NCBI GenBank assembly: GCA_029261595.1
Contig: JAJDAZ010000041.1
Span: forward strand, 1 to 64,000
Length of the DNA stretch: 64,000 bases
Direction of reading: 5' to 3'
Source of the DNA: Nitrospinaceae bacterium
GTDB lineage: Bacteria > Nitrospinota > Nitrospinia > Nitrospinales > VA-1
A program made the translations under genes and the position numbers. This document shows, one piece after another, positions 7,214 to 16,310 of this stretch; within the stretch, counting starts at the first letter, position 1; the number at the start of each line of letters is the position of its first letter. Under the pieces are notes generated by a model. That model saw nothing but the letters and a program-made list of their open reading frames with translations. It did not search any database and had not been told where the DNA came from.

Positions 7214-10200
7214 ATGAAGCTGAAAAATCTCTTGTGGTTTATCATCCTTGCCGCCGGATTATTGCTCCCCGTCGACCATCTAAATGCCCAGCCGGGCGAC
7301 TACAAACGGCTGAAAGCGGAGGCGGAAAAATACTTCCACCAGGGCTCCTTTTCCAAGGCACGCAAACTCTATGTTGAAACCAATGCGTTGAGACTCTCCA
7401 ACAGAGAAAAACGCTGGGTCGATTTCCGCCTTGCGGACACTCTGTGGCGGGCGCAGGCGGGAACCAAAACCCCCGACTCTTCCAATTATGATAAAGCCAA
7501 ACAACAGCTTGAAAACCTGATCCGTGACGTGAAGCGGGTGGAAGGCCGGGACCGGGTGTGGGTCGAAATTCAGGAATCGCTGGGAGACTTCTGGTGGCAA
7601 CGCTCCACCTCCAAAAACTGGAGCTCCGGCTGGAAATATTATCAACAGGCCCTGGACTGGTGGGCCGGCGCAAAAGACATCGAGCGGGCCAGAGCCCGCT
7701 ACCTCAAAATCGTCTGGGCCATCGCCAGCCCCACCTGGCGGGAACCCTATTACTACTACGGTTATTACGGCAATCAATTGCCGCTCAACATTCTGGAAAA
7801 CGCGCTTAAAATTTCCAAGACCCAAAACGATAAAGCCCGGGCGCATTACCTGATCGCCATGACCCTGAGAAACCGGGGAGATATCTATCAGCAGGACCGG
7901 GTGGTTGAGGAATTTCAGGCTGTCATCGATGCAGGCAAAACGTTTCAGTGGTACGACGACGCCCTGTTCCAGTACGCGGAATGGTTGTCCAATTACGGCG
8001 ATGTCATCGTTCTTGAAAATGGCGAACGCCGGCGTCAAAAAAATTATCCCGAGGCTTTAAAATACTATCGCCGCCTCCTCAAAGAATTCAAAAAAGGCGA
8101 AACGCGTCATCACGACAACGCCAAACAAAGGATTAAAAATATCACCCAACCGGTTTTAGGACTCAGCGTCTCCAACATTTTCTTACCCGAATCGGAAATT
8201 CAGTTTCATCTGAACTGGCGCAACCTGGAAAACGTGTCTTACACCGTTTACCCGGTGGACCTCACCCGCGACTTGGAATTTGATGGTGAGCAGGGCGTCG
8301 GCCAGTGGGTCCGGAACATCAACCTGCCGCTTGAAGATAAAATATTTTCCAGCGCCCACAAAACCGATGACAAGGGAGATTATCGTCCCGGCCAAAAAAC
8401 CGTTCACCTGGAACAGAAATTGCCAAAAGGGGCCTATGTCATAGAAGCCACCGGAGGCGGCAAACGCACCCGCGACATGATTCTGGTGACGGACAGTTCT
8501 CTGGTCATTAAATCCTCCGGCACTCAGGCCCTGGTTTATTTCTGCTACGCGCTCGACGGCTCGCCCCTGGCCAAGGCACGCGTCACCTTGTGGGAACGAT
8601 ATTACACCGGCAGAAAATGGGTGTGGAAGGAGCATAGCTCAAAAACCAACAAACAGGGTCTCGCGCTATTTTCTTTGAAGGATTCCAGAAACAATGGAGA
8701 GCTCTTTGCCAGTGCGAGGGCCGGGGATCGACAGGCGTTCAGCCGGGGTCACAGCAGGCGATATTATTCCAATCCGGAACAATGGAAACTTTATGTATTC
8801 ACCGACCGCCCCGCCTACCGGCCCAACGAAACCGCGCATTGGAAAGTGATCGCCCGCAATTACGACGGGTCGACGTATTCCATTCCCGACGACGAAATTC
8901 TTAATTTCCAGATCACTGATCCGAGAGGCGCGAAGCTCAAAGAGGGGACTTTGACACTGAACGAGTTTGGCAGTGCCTGGGATTCCTTTGATCTCACCCT
9001 GTCCAACCCTTTGGGCGCGTACCAGGTCACGTTTCGCGACAAAGAAAAAAAGAACACGATCGGCCGTGCCACCTTGTTCCGGCTGGAAGAATACAAACTC
9101 CCGGAATTTAAAGTCACGGTCCAAACCCCGACGGTAGACGGAAAACCAAAAACCTTTCGCTTGGGCGATGAGGTGGAAGTCAATATTGAGGCGGAGTATT
9201 ATTTCGGCGGCCCTGTGGCCAACGCCAATGTGGAGGTGCTGGTGTATCAGCGTTCGTTCCGGCCTTATTGGCGGCCATCGCACCCCTATCCCTGGTATTA
9301 CCAGGACCGCTATCGGTCGCATTACGGGGGCGGCAGGGGCCAGCAGATCAAACGTGAGGTCCTGAAAACCGACGCAAAAGGAAAAGCCTCCCTCACCCTC
9401 GACACCGGAAGAAACAGTCAGGATCTCGAATACCTGATCGAAACACGGGTGACCGACGCATCACGGCGGGAAATCGTCGCCAGTGAAAAAATCCGCGTTA
9501 CCCGGCAAAGCTACGCCATCTATTTGCATCCCGAGCACAACATCCACCGCCCCCAGGACAAGGTCAGGATAGACCTCACGTCGCTGGATGCAAACAATAA
9601 CCCCGTCCAGGCAAATGGTGTCGTCCGCGTTACCCGGGACTATTGGTTTGAAATCTGGCTCGATCCTGAAGGCCGGGAAGTGCAGGGCAAAGAGTTGAAA
9701 AATCTACGCGGGAAATCCGCGATCTTTCCCCCGCCGCCCCTTCCCGGCAAACCGTCCTGGAAACCCAAGTTCCGCGGCCACCAGCACGATGAAATTCTCA
9801 CGCGATCGGTCAATACCGACAAAGAAGGAAAGGCCGAATTCAGCTTCACCCCGGAGCGCGAAGGCAATTACCGGGTGGAATGGGTAGGGCCGGAAAAAAA
9901 CGCACCGCCGGTTAAAGGGTCCACCACCGTTTGGGTGGCGACGAAAGCCACCACCGATCTCAACACCCGCCACGGCGGTTTGGAAATCATCGTCGATAAA
10001 GACACGTTTCACTCCGGGCAAAAAACTCCGGTCATGCTGATGGCACCCGGCAGTGGCCACTATGTGCTTTTCAGTGTGGAGGGCGACGATCTTTACAGTT
10101 ACCAATTGGTGCATATGGACGGTCCGGTCAAACTCATCCAATTGGATATCGAAGAAAAACACGTTCCCAATATTTTTTTAAACGCCGTCATGATCACAGA

Positions 10201-13159
10201 CCGGCAGATGTTTCAGGACTCCAAACAAGTGATCGTCCCGCCGGTTAAAAATTTCCTTGAGGTCGAGGTCACATCGGACAAAGACCGCTATCAGCCGCAG
10301 GAAGAGGGGACGCTGACCGTCACGACTCGCGACCACGCTGGACATCCTGTATCGACGGAAGTGGCGTTGGGCCTTGTGGACGAATCGGTTTTTGCTATTC
10401 AAAAGGATCTCGCCCCGGACCCTCGTCAATTTTTCTTTGGCCGAAAAAGGACGCAACAACTGCAGACCCGAAGCACGTTTCAATTTAAATCCTACCTGAA
10501 ACTGGTGGAAGGAGAAAAAGGGCAATTACTCGATGACAATGAATGGAGGAAAGCTAAAAACAATGCGCCTACTCTTTATGACTACAAAAAAGAGGACGGC
10601 TCTGGAATGAGAAGCGAATTGGCCCAAAAAATGCGAAAACCTCCAGCGCCCTCCAGGCAGGCGGGGATGGTGGCCAGCGACCGCATGGCTTCTAAAGCCA
10701 TGGGAGCCGCCTCAATGATGGAGGCTGACGAAAGCGTTGCCCAGGAAGCCGACCCAGGACCCGCAGTCGAGGTGCGATCGGATTTTCGCGCCACCGCATT
10801 CTGGCAACCCGACTTGAAAACCGACCGGGACGGTAAGGCCACCGTCAAAGTGAAGTTTCCCGATTCCCTCACCAAATGGCGAACCACGGCGCGCGCCGTT
10901 TCCAGAAGCAATCAGTTGGGAATTGCGTCCACCGACATGCAGACGAGAAAGCCTTTGATCGTCCGCCTGCAGGCTCCGAGATTTTTTGTCGTCGGGGACG
11001 CGCTCACGGTTTCCGCCCTCATCAACAATAATACCGATGCTTTGATGAAGGTCCGCCCCTCGATAGAGGCTTTGGGCCTGACTCTTCTGGGCGCGATCAT
11101 TGACGGGAAACTGGTTGAAGGCATCAAAGAAATCCAGGTCCCGGCGGAGAGTGAAAAACGCATCGACTGGAAGGTACGTGTGGATCGGGCCGGATCGGCC
11201 AAAATCACGGTCGCCGCCAGGGAAAAACAATATGCCGATGCGATGGAAAAAACTTTTATCGTTCACGAGCACGGGATCGAGAAATTGATTGCCCGATCCG
11301 GGAAAATGCGCGGCGATGAAATAAGTGTCCGTTTGGACATCCCTAAAGAACGCAAACCGGGTAGCCTCAACATGGTGGTTCAGGTAGCACCCAGCATGGC
11401 CGTCACCATGCTCGACTCTTTGCCCTACCTGATCGACTTTCCTTACGGGTGTACCGAGCAGACTATGAGCCGGTTTCTGCCTGCCGTGGTCACGGCCAAA
11501 ACCCTGACGGATCTTGGCTTGAAACCGGAATCGATTGCCGGTAGGATTTTTGGCGGCATCGACGCATCCGTGACCGAGAAGACGCATCCCAAAGGCAAAA
11601 AAGATCTCGGCTCACTCGATCAGATGGTGGATAAAGGTCTCGAACGCTTATACGATTTCCAGCACAGCGACGGCGGATGGGGCTGGTGGAAAAAAGGCGA
11701 CAGCGATCACTTCATGTCGGCTTACGTGTTATGGGGGTTGGCTTTGGCGAACGATTCCGGTATCGATGTTGATACGGATGTGTTGGAGCGGGCCTTTCGG
11801 TTTCTTGAGCGGGAACTGGTGGAAGAGGAAGCGCGATTCGATCAACAGGCCTGGATGCTGCACGCATTGGCCTCCGCTCATGTTTCATTGAAGCGGGGCA
11901 AGATCAGTGAATTTCAATCCACGGCGCTCAAGAATCTTTGGAACAACCGGACCAAACTGAACGCCTACACGCGGTCCCTGCTCGCTGTGGCCGCGCATCA
12001 TTACGGTGACAAGAAAAAGGCCGCCATTTTGATCGAGAACCTTGAAAACGGCGTCAAGATCGACAACACCCCGGACACTTCTATCGTCCAGCGAGGCGGA
12101 CAGAAAACCGGCGAGGGCGTCCTGTCCACCGCGCACTGGGGGGAAGACGGGATTCACTGGCGCTGGTCCGATGGTGGGGTGGAGGCCACGGCTTTCGCCT
12201 TGCGAGCTTTTCTTCTCATCGATCCGGAAAATAAATTGATCGAACCGGTGACCAACTGGCTGATCAAAAACCGGCGCGGCGCACACTGGAGCAATACGCG
12301 CAACACAGCCATCACCGTGCTTGCGCTCAACGATTATCTTAACAAGTCCGGTGAACTGGACACGGATATGGAATACGAAATTTTTGCGAACGGTCAATCC
12401 ATCGCCCGGACCAAAGTGGAGGATGTTTTGCTGGCTCCAAGCGTTTATCCCGTCGATTCCAAGCTCATCGAAGACGATGCGAATGAAATTAAAATCGTCC
12501 GTCATGAAGGGAAAGGACCTTTGTATTTTTCCATTCAGGCGAAGTTTTTCAGCCTGGAGGAGCCGGTCACTCCGGCGGGCAACGAAATCTTCCTACGCCG
12601 GCAATATTACAAACTGGTGGGCCGGCCCACATTGCTCAAAGGTCATGTCTACGACCGGGTCCCCTTAAACGACGGAGATACCGTAAAAAGCGGCGAACGG
12701 ATTGAAACACTCATCACGCTGGAGGCCAAAAACAATTATGAATACCTGATCATCGAAGATTTAAAACCGGCGGGATTTGAGTCGGTGAAAATCAAGAGTG
12801 GAGAGAGCCTGTATGCAAGGGAATTGAAATCCTCTGCAACCAAACGAAAGCTTGGAAAACCTAAAAGGGCCATTTCAGGCCAACCGGTCAAATCTTTTTC
12901 TTCCGCCATCCGGCCGCCGGGTCCCGCTCCAAAAAGCGATTACACGGGCCGCAGCCGATGGGTGTATCAGGAGCTCAGGGACCGGAAAATGGCGATGTTC
13001 ATCGATAAGCTGCCCGAGGGTATATGGGAAATCAGCACCTCGCTTCGGGCCGAGATTCCTGGCAAGTTTCATGCCCTGCCGGTGATGGGACGCGCCATGT
13101 ATATCCCGGAAATCCGGGCCAATGGCCGGGAGATCCGCTTGACGGTTAAGGACCGATAA
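7214..13159 (+). CDS. Very large bacterial alpha-2-macroglobulin family protein
   Basis: The ORF track begins at 7133, but the real start is the ATG at 7214, which has GGAGG seven bases upstream and opens a signal peptide (LLWFIILAAGLLLP, likely cut after LNA). That gives 1981 residues. Residues about 30-300 look helical and TPR-like. Macroglobulin beta domains follow (FTDRPAYRPNETAHWK is the typical bait-side motif), then the helical thioester domain. The thioester Cys-Glu-Gln is in PYGCTEQTM (C1413), and the QHSDGGWGWW segment is typical of the helical barrel. No lipobox is seen, so it is probably soluble in the periplasm rather than anchored. Family members trap proteases. No penicillin-binding-protein partner gene is adjacent. 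Confidence 0.92.
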   Translation: MKLKNLLWFIILAAGLLLPVDHLNAQPGDYKRLKAEAEKYFHQGSFSKARKLYVETNALRLSNREKRWVDFRLADTLWRAQAGTKTPDSSNYDKAKQQLENLIRDVKRVEGRDRVWVEIQESLGDFWWQRSTSKNWSSGWKYYQQALDWWAGAKDIERARARYLKIVWAIASPTWREPYYYYGYYGNQLPLNILENALKISKTQNDKARAHYLIAMTLRNRGDIYQQDRVVEEFQAVIDAGKTFQWYDDALFQYAEWLSNYGDVIVLENGERRRQKNYPEALKYYRRLLKEFKKGETRHHDNAKQRIKNITQPVLGLSVSNIFLPESEIQFHLNWRNLENVSYTVYPVDLTRDLEFDGEQGVGQWVRNINLPLEDKIFSSAHKTDDKGDYRPGQKTVHLEQKLPKGAYVIEATGGGKRTRDMILVTDSSLVIKSSGTQALVYFCYALDGSPLAKARVTLWERYYTGRKWVWKEHSSKTNKQGLALFSLKDSRNNGELFASARAGDRQAFSRGHSRRYYSNPEQWKLYVFTDRPAYRPNETAHWKVIARNYDGSTYSIPDDEILNFQITDPRGAKLKEGTLTLNEFGSAWDSFDLTLSNPLGAYQVTFRDKEKKNTIGRATLFRLEEYKLPEFKVTVQTPTVDGKPKTFRLGDEVEVNIEAEYYFGGPVANANVEVLVYQRSFRPYWRPSHPYPWYYQDRYRSHYGGGRGQQIKREVLKTDAKGKASLTLDTGRNSQDLEYLIETRVTDASRREIVASEKIRVTRQSYAIYLHPEHNIHRPQDKVRIDLTSLDANNNPVQANGVVRVTRDYWFEIWLDPEGREVQGKELKNLRGKSAIFPPPPLPGKPSWKPKFRGHQHDEILTRSVNTDKEGKAEFSFTPEREGNYRVEWVGPEKNAPPVKGSTTVWVATKATTDLNTRHGGLEIIVDKDTFHSGQKTPVMLMAPGSGHYVLFSVEGDDLYSYQLVHMDGPVKLIQLDIEEKHVPNIFLNAVMITDRQMFQDSKQVIVPPVKNFLEVEVTSDKDRYQPQEEGTLTVTTRDHAGHPVSTEVALGLVDESVFAIQKDLAPDPRQFFFGRKRTQQLQTRSTFQFKSYLKLVEGEKGQLLDDNEWRKAKNNAPTLYDYKKEDGSGMRSELAQKMRKPPAPSRQAGMVASDRMASKAMGAASMMEADESVAQEADPGPAVEVRSDFRATAFWQPDLKTDRDGKATVKVKFPDSLTKWRTTARAVSRSNQLGIASTDMQTRKPLIVRLQAPRFFVVGDALTVSALINNNTDALMKVRPSIEALGLTLLGAIIDGKLVEGIKEIQVPAESEKRIDWKVRVDRAGSAKITVAAREKQYADAMEKTFIVHEHGIEKLIARSGKMRGDEISVRLDIPKERKPGSLNMVVQVAPSMAVTMLDSLPYLIDFPYGCTEQTMSRFLPAVVTAKTLTDLGLKPESIAGRIFGGIDASVTEKTHPKGKKDLGSLDQMVDKGLERLYDFQHSDGGWGWWKKGDSDHFMSAYVLWGLALANDSGIDVDTDVLERAFRFLERELVEEEARFDQQAWMLHALASAHVSLKRGKISEFQSTALKNLWNNRTKLNAYTRSLLAVAAHHYGDKKKAAILIENLENGVKIDNTPDTSIVQRGGQKTGEGVLSTAHWGEDGIHWRWSDGGVEATAFALRAFLLIDPENKLIEPVTNWLIKNRRGAHWSNTRNTAITVLALNDYLNKSGELDTDMEYEIFANGQSIARTKVEDVLLAPSVYPVDSKLIEDDANEIKIVRHEGKGPLYFSIQAKFFSLEEPVTPAGNEIFLRRQYYKLVGRPTLLKGHVYDRVPLNDGDTVKSGERIETLITLEAKNNYEYLIIEDLKPAGFESVKIKSGESLYARELKSSATKRKLGKPKRAISGQPVKSFSSAIRPPGPAPKSDYTGRSRWVYQELRDRKMAMFIDKLPEGIWEISTSLRAEIPGKFHALPVMGRAMYIPEIRANGREIRLTVKDR

Positions 13160-13176
13160 AACAGGGAGAATGCAAA

Positions 13177-13207
13177 AAAGCGCCCTTCCGATTGGAAGGA
13201 CGCTTTC
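13177..13207 (+). terminator. Rho-independent terminator after the macroglobulin gene
   Basis: AAAGCGCCCTTCC and GGAAGGACGCTTT pair with a single C/A mismatch around GATT, 18 bp after the stop codon, followed by TCT. The A-run on the other side could also serve the convergent gene at 13302-14063. Confidence 0.75.
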
Positions 13208-13301
13208 TAACGAGAGATATAACTGTGTACTTCTTACCTGTTAGATGTCCCTGAAATCGAAAGGATTCATAATATATCGGGACAGGGAAACAAATGCCGG
13301 C

Positions 13302-14063
13302 TTAAAATCCACCGCCTATTTTTGCGATGAACGTGTTCAACTCCTTTTGAACATCGCCATCCCAGTTGGTCTTTTCTCTGGTCAGGGTGGTCAAAACCGG
13401 GTGCCCGGTGCTCATTTCCAGGCCTTTGGCGATGCTCACCAATATACGGGTACCAAAATATTCCACCAGACCATGTTCCTCGGCGGCTCGAAATGCCATC
13501 TCAGGACCCAATAATATAGCCCAGGTCTGGATGACGCAGACCTGGGTGGATTCCCGGAATTGCAAGGATTCGATGCCTTCCAAATAGGTTTCCGCATCGA
13601 TCTCGTCGGCTTCAAATTTTTCAATCAAACTGGTGAGCGTTTCTTCTTTGGAGTCTATTTTGTCGCGAATGTAATCGATAATTTTAGGCTCCAGTTTTCC
13701 CAATTCGTCCAGGTTCCACGGGCAATAAAAATCGTCTACCGGTTTGTTGCCCGCACGTTTGTTTTCCCTGTCAATTTTCCGAATGCAGACGGGGCATCTC
13801 TTCCCGGCATCGTGGCTGAAATTATTGCCACAGGAGCAGGGCGCCAGGACGGTTTCCAAGGCTAAAGCCAGGGGCTCGCCCTTGAGACCCAGCACGGCCC
13901 GTAACGTTGCGCGAACCGCTTCTCCACGGCCTATCGAGTAACAATTGGTGCAGGACGAACAATATAAATTATATGCGGATTGATCCTCTGCTGGTTCGAT
14001 GTCAGGAGAATAGGTCTCTCTGCAAAGAACGCATTGGGTTTCTTTTGAAATTGTATCCACCAT
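13302..14063 (-). CDS. Cysteine-rich protein of unknown function (multiple zinc-ribbon-like pairs)
   Basis: This 253-residue protein is not recognised. The N-terminal half has several close cysteine groups: CVLC, CSSCTNC, CSCG and CPVC. This suggests two zinc ribbons or a rubredoxin-like metal site. The C-terminal half is acidic and helical (KIDSKEETLTSLIEKFEADEID), then contains a hydrophobic stretch around VCVIQTWAILLGPEMAF. It has no signal peptide and is probably cytoplasmic. It lies downstream of the oxidoreductase operon on the same strand, but a terminator separates them, so it is probably an independent transcript. Function cannot be inferred from context. Confidence 0.7.
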   Translation of the reverse strand: MVDTISKETQCVLCRETYSPDIEPAEDQSAYNLYCSSCTNCYSIGRGEAVRATLRAVLGLKGEPLALALETVLAPCSCGNNFSHDAGKRCPVCIRKIDRENKRAGNKPVDDFYCPWNLDELGKLEPKIIDYIRDKIDSKEETLTSLIEKFEADEIDAETYLEGIESLQFRESTQVCVIQTWAILLGPEMAFRAAEEHGLVEYFGTRILVSIAKGLEMSTGHPVLTTLTREKTNWDGDVQKELNTFIAKIGGGF

Positions 14064-14158
14064 GACTTGCTAGCTCCCAAAATTATTGGTCGGCAGTGTT
14101 TCTTTCTTAGATGAAAAAAAAAGCGTTTGAGTGCAAAATATTTTAGCGGCTCAAGAAA

Positions 14159-14193
14159 AAAGCCCCATGACCTTATAGGCCATGGGGCTTTGA
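14159..14193 (-). terminator. Rho-independent terminator of the oxidoreductase operon
   Basis: AAGCCCCATG and CATGGGGCTT form a perfect stem about 20 bp beyond the delta-subunit stop. On the minus strand it is followed by a T-rich run. It closes the five-gene operon and separates it from the cysteine-rich gene downstream. Confidence 0.85.
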
Positions 14194-14212
14194 TAGTGCG
14201 AATAAATTCCTG

Positions 14213-14491
14213 TTAACCGGAATAAGCCTGACCTAATCCAGCAGTCTCCCCGGCGTCTGCTTCTAACACGATTTTTCCATTGGTTGGATCCACCGGGTGC
14301 ATTGAAATCGCATTGTGGGTACTACAAACCACTTTACACAAATCGCACCCCTTACAACGATCGACAAAAACATAGGCTTTTTTATTGTCATTCATCATGA
14401 TGCAGTCTGCTTCAGGACAATACATGATGCAAAGTCGGCAACCTTTTTCAGCTATACATTTCGATTCATCAACCAATGCAACGTTATACAC
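14213..14491 (-). CDS. 2-oxoacid:ferredoxin oxidoreductase, delta (ferredoxin-like) subunit
   Basis: This 92-residue protein has two 4Fe-4S cysteine sets: C-x4-GCRLCIMYCPE near the N-terminus and CKGCDLCKVVC near residue 45. It would pass electrons between external ferredoxin and the catalytic subunits. The first set has a slightly longer gap before its second cysteine than the plain CxxCxxCxxxCP ferredoxin pattern. It is the last gene of the operon, 79 bp after the gamma gene and directly before the terminator. It could serve a pyruvate or a 2-oxoglutarate enzyme; sequence alone does not decide. Confidence 0.88.
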   Translation of the reverse strand: MYNVALVDESKCIAEKGCRLCIMYCPEADCIMMNDNKKAYVFVDRCKGCDLCKVVCSTHNAISMHPVDPTNGKIVLEADAGETAGLGQAYSG

Positions 14492-14570
14492 AAACTTCTC
14501 CTTGATAATTTAATGTTTGAAAAAGGCTACCCAATCTATCGTCCCAATGCTTTCAGACAAACTCTCAAAA

Positions 14571-15281
14571 CTAAAATGATTTGGCAACCCCGGCCGCAAT
14601 ATTGGCCATAGCGGGTTTAGCCTTTTCAGACCATTCATCCGCCAACTCAAAAGATTTGGTGATGGTGTCCATGTTGGCTTTGAGCAACATTGCCTTTTTG
14701 GCGTATTTCTTGGTGATCGCCTGATCGAGAGTTGCAGTACCACCTGAAGCCACATAGCGTTTGCCAAACCGTTCCTGCAAAGCCACGTCCAGTGCTTCTA
14801 GTCCAACGATTTTTGTCACCCCTGCGCAGGCACCCAGCATCGCCATGTTGGTGGACAACTCGGTCTTACCGATTTCGAGAGCCAGTTTGGTCGCATCGTG
14901 GTTGAATACAGTTACATTGAGGTCTTTCAACCGCTGATGGTCTTCCTTATTCAGCAAATCAGCGCTGGTGTTGATTATGACAAGTCCATTTTCCTTAACC
15001 CCGTCATAAAATGGCGCGGTATAGCTTTTCTGCATGGTGATGACCTGAGGATGAAACACCATAATAACATCTGGGTATACCAACTCACCACGGTCATAAA
15101 TTCGCTCCACACCGATGCGCACATAACTTTCAGCCGGAGCCATACGTTTTTCCGCTCCAAAAAATGGATTCGAAATGGAGTACAGTCCGGCATTGTTCGC
15201 GGCCATCGCCAGGAGATGTGCGGCGGTTACCGCCCCCTGCCCGCCCAAACCCGAAATTCGTATATTGATCCTTTTAAACAT
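14571..15281 (-). CDS. 2-oxoacid:ferredoxin oxidoreductase, gamma subunit
   Basis: This 236-residue protein opens with IRISGLGGQGAVTAAHLLA, the conserved gamma-subunit start. The motif FGAEKRMAPAESYVRI follows, then VMVFHPQVI. It forms the coenzyme-A-side domain of the enzyme. The gene lies 22 bp after the beta gene. The C-terminal 50 residues (KKAMLLKANMDTITKSFELADEW) extend beyond the shortest gamma subunits and resemble those of the five-subunit enzymes in Aquificales. No frameshift or missing motif was seen. Confidence 0.93.
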   Translation of the reverse strand: MFKRINIRISGLGGQGAVTAAHLLAMAANNAGLYSISNPFFGAEKRMAPAESYVRIGVERIYDRGELVYPDVIMVFHPQVITMQKSYTAPFYDGVKENGLVIINTSADLLNKEDHQRLKDLNVTVFNHDATKLALEIGKTELSTNMAMLGACAGVTKIVGLEALDVALQERFGKRYVASGGTATLDQAITKKYAKKAMLLKANMDTITKSFELADEWSEKAKPAMANIAAGVAKSF

Positions 15282-15303
15282 AATAATCCTCTCTCCTAAT
15301 CAA

Positions 15304-16221
15304 TTAAGCGGAAACGGGTTTTTTAGCTTTTTTGGCTTCTTTTGCCGCTTTTTTCTTGGCTTTTTCCTCAGCCTCCATATCATCAATGAGTTGCTGAGCC
15401 TGGTCAGAAATATACTCTTTCATTACAAAACGGCCGCCAATGGATTCGGCATCCTTCATCTCATCCAAACCTTCCATACTCTGTTTGCCGATTTCGAGAA
15501 TGCAGGGCGTGTACAGTTGAACATAGGTCGGCCCAATTTCTCTGGCTATCATTACAGCCTGCCTGATTGCTTTTTCCACCCGGTTGGGTTTGCTCACGGT
15601 GAGCATGGCGACATAATGACATCCTGCTTCACGAGCGATTTCCGGCAACCGGACTTTATCAAAGTTTTTACCCGCAGGCGCCATTTTGGCAACAAACCCT
15701 TTTTGCATCAATCCACTTTCCTGACCGCCTGTATTGGCATAGAGCTCGTTGTCAAAACAGATGGTGGTGAATTTTTCCTGGCGAAACCAGGATTGCATCG
15801 TCATATCCAATCCGATATCAACCGTGGCTCCATCGCCCGCCAACACAACCACGTCTTTTTCTACGTCAGGGAAACGACGTTTGAGAGTGCGCTTCAAGCC
15901 TGAGGCAATGGCATTCTGATTACCAAATAGGGAATGGATATTTTGCACGGCAACATGTGGGAAGACCAAACTTGTACAACCGGTAGAACCGACGAAAACC
16001 GTGTTCTCAGGTGCAGGCAGACTTGCCAGAATATAACGAAAAGCAATCGACTCCGGACAACCCGCACATAAAGAATGTTGTTCAATCAATTCCTTGGAAG
16101 AACCAATGTCTTTCCAACCCCGGCCTTCTTTACCATATGTCGCGGTCTCAACCAACTCATGGTACTCCGGAGGCATGATGTCTGCCAGCTCCTCACAAAG
16201 AGTTATTTTATCTTTATTCAT
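15304..16221 (-). CDS. 2-oxoacid:ferredoxin oxidoreductase, beta (thiamine-diphosphate) subunit
   Basis: The protein has 305 residues. It carries the thiamine-diphosphate and magnesium site GDGATVDIG with the later asparagine in CFDNELYANTGGQ. Iron-sulfur ligand cysteines include LCAGCPE. It forms the catalytic centre together with alpha. The C-terminal tail is highly charged (KAKKKAAKEAKKAKK), a lysine-alanine extension unlikely to be part of the fold. The gene is placed 90 bp after alpha. It catalyses reversible oxidative decarboxylation of pyruvate or 2-oxoglutarate with ferredoxin, used reductively for carbon fixation in reverse-TCA organisms. Confidence 0.93.
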   Translation of the reverse strand: MNKDKITLCEELADIMPPEYHELVETATYGKEGRGWKDIGSSKELIEQHSLCAGCPESIAFRYILASLPAPENTVFVGSTGCTSLVFPHVAVQNIHSLFGNQNAIASGLKRTLKRRFPDVEKDVVVLAGDGATVDIGLDMTMQSWFRQEKFTTICFDNELYANTGGQESGLMQKGFVAKMAPAGKNFDKVRLPEIAREAGCHYVAMLTVSKPNRVEKAIRQAVMIAREIGPTYVQLYTPCILEIGKQSMEGLDEMKDAESIGGRFVMKEYISDQAQQLIDDMEAEEKAKKKAAKEAKKAKKPVSA

Positions 16222-16310
16222 TAGGTTTCCCCTTTTATTGTGATTTTCCCGTAGGAAAATTTACGATTAGATATTTACAGGTTTTTCCAATTTAGCTACC
16301 GCGATTGCTG

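Noticed and set aside
9168-9365. Many medium-sized antisense ORFs inside the macroglobulin and other large genes
   Set aside because: They are frame shadows of coding sequence with biased codon use; no domain or start signal supports them.
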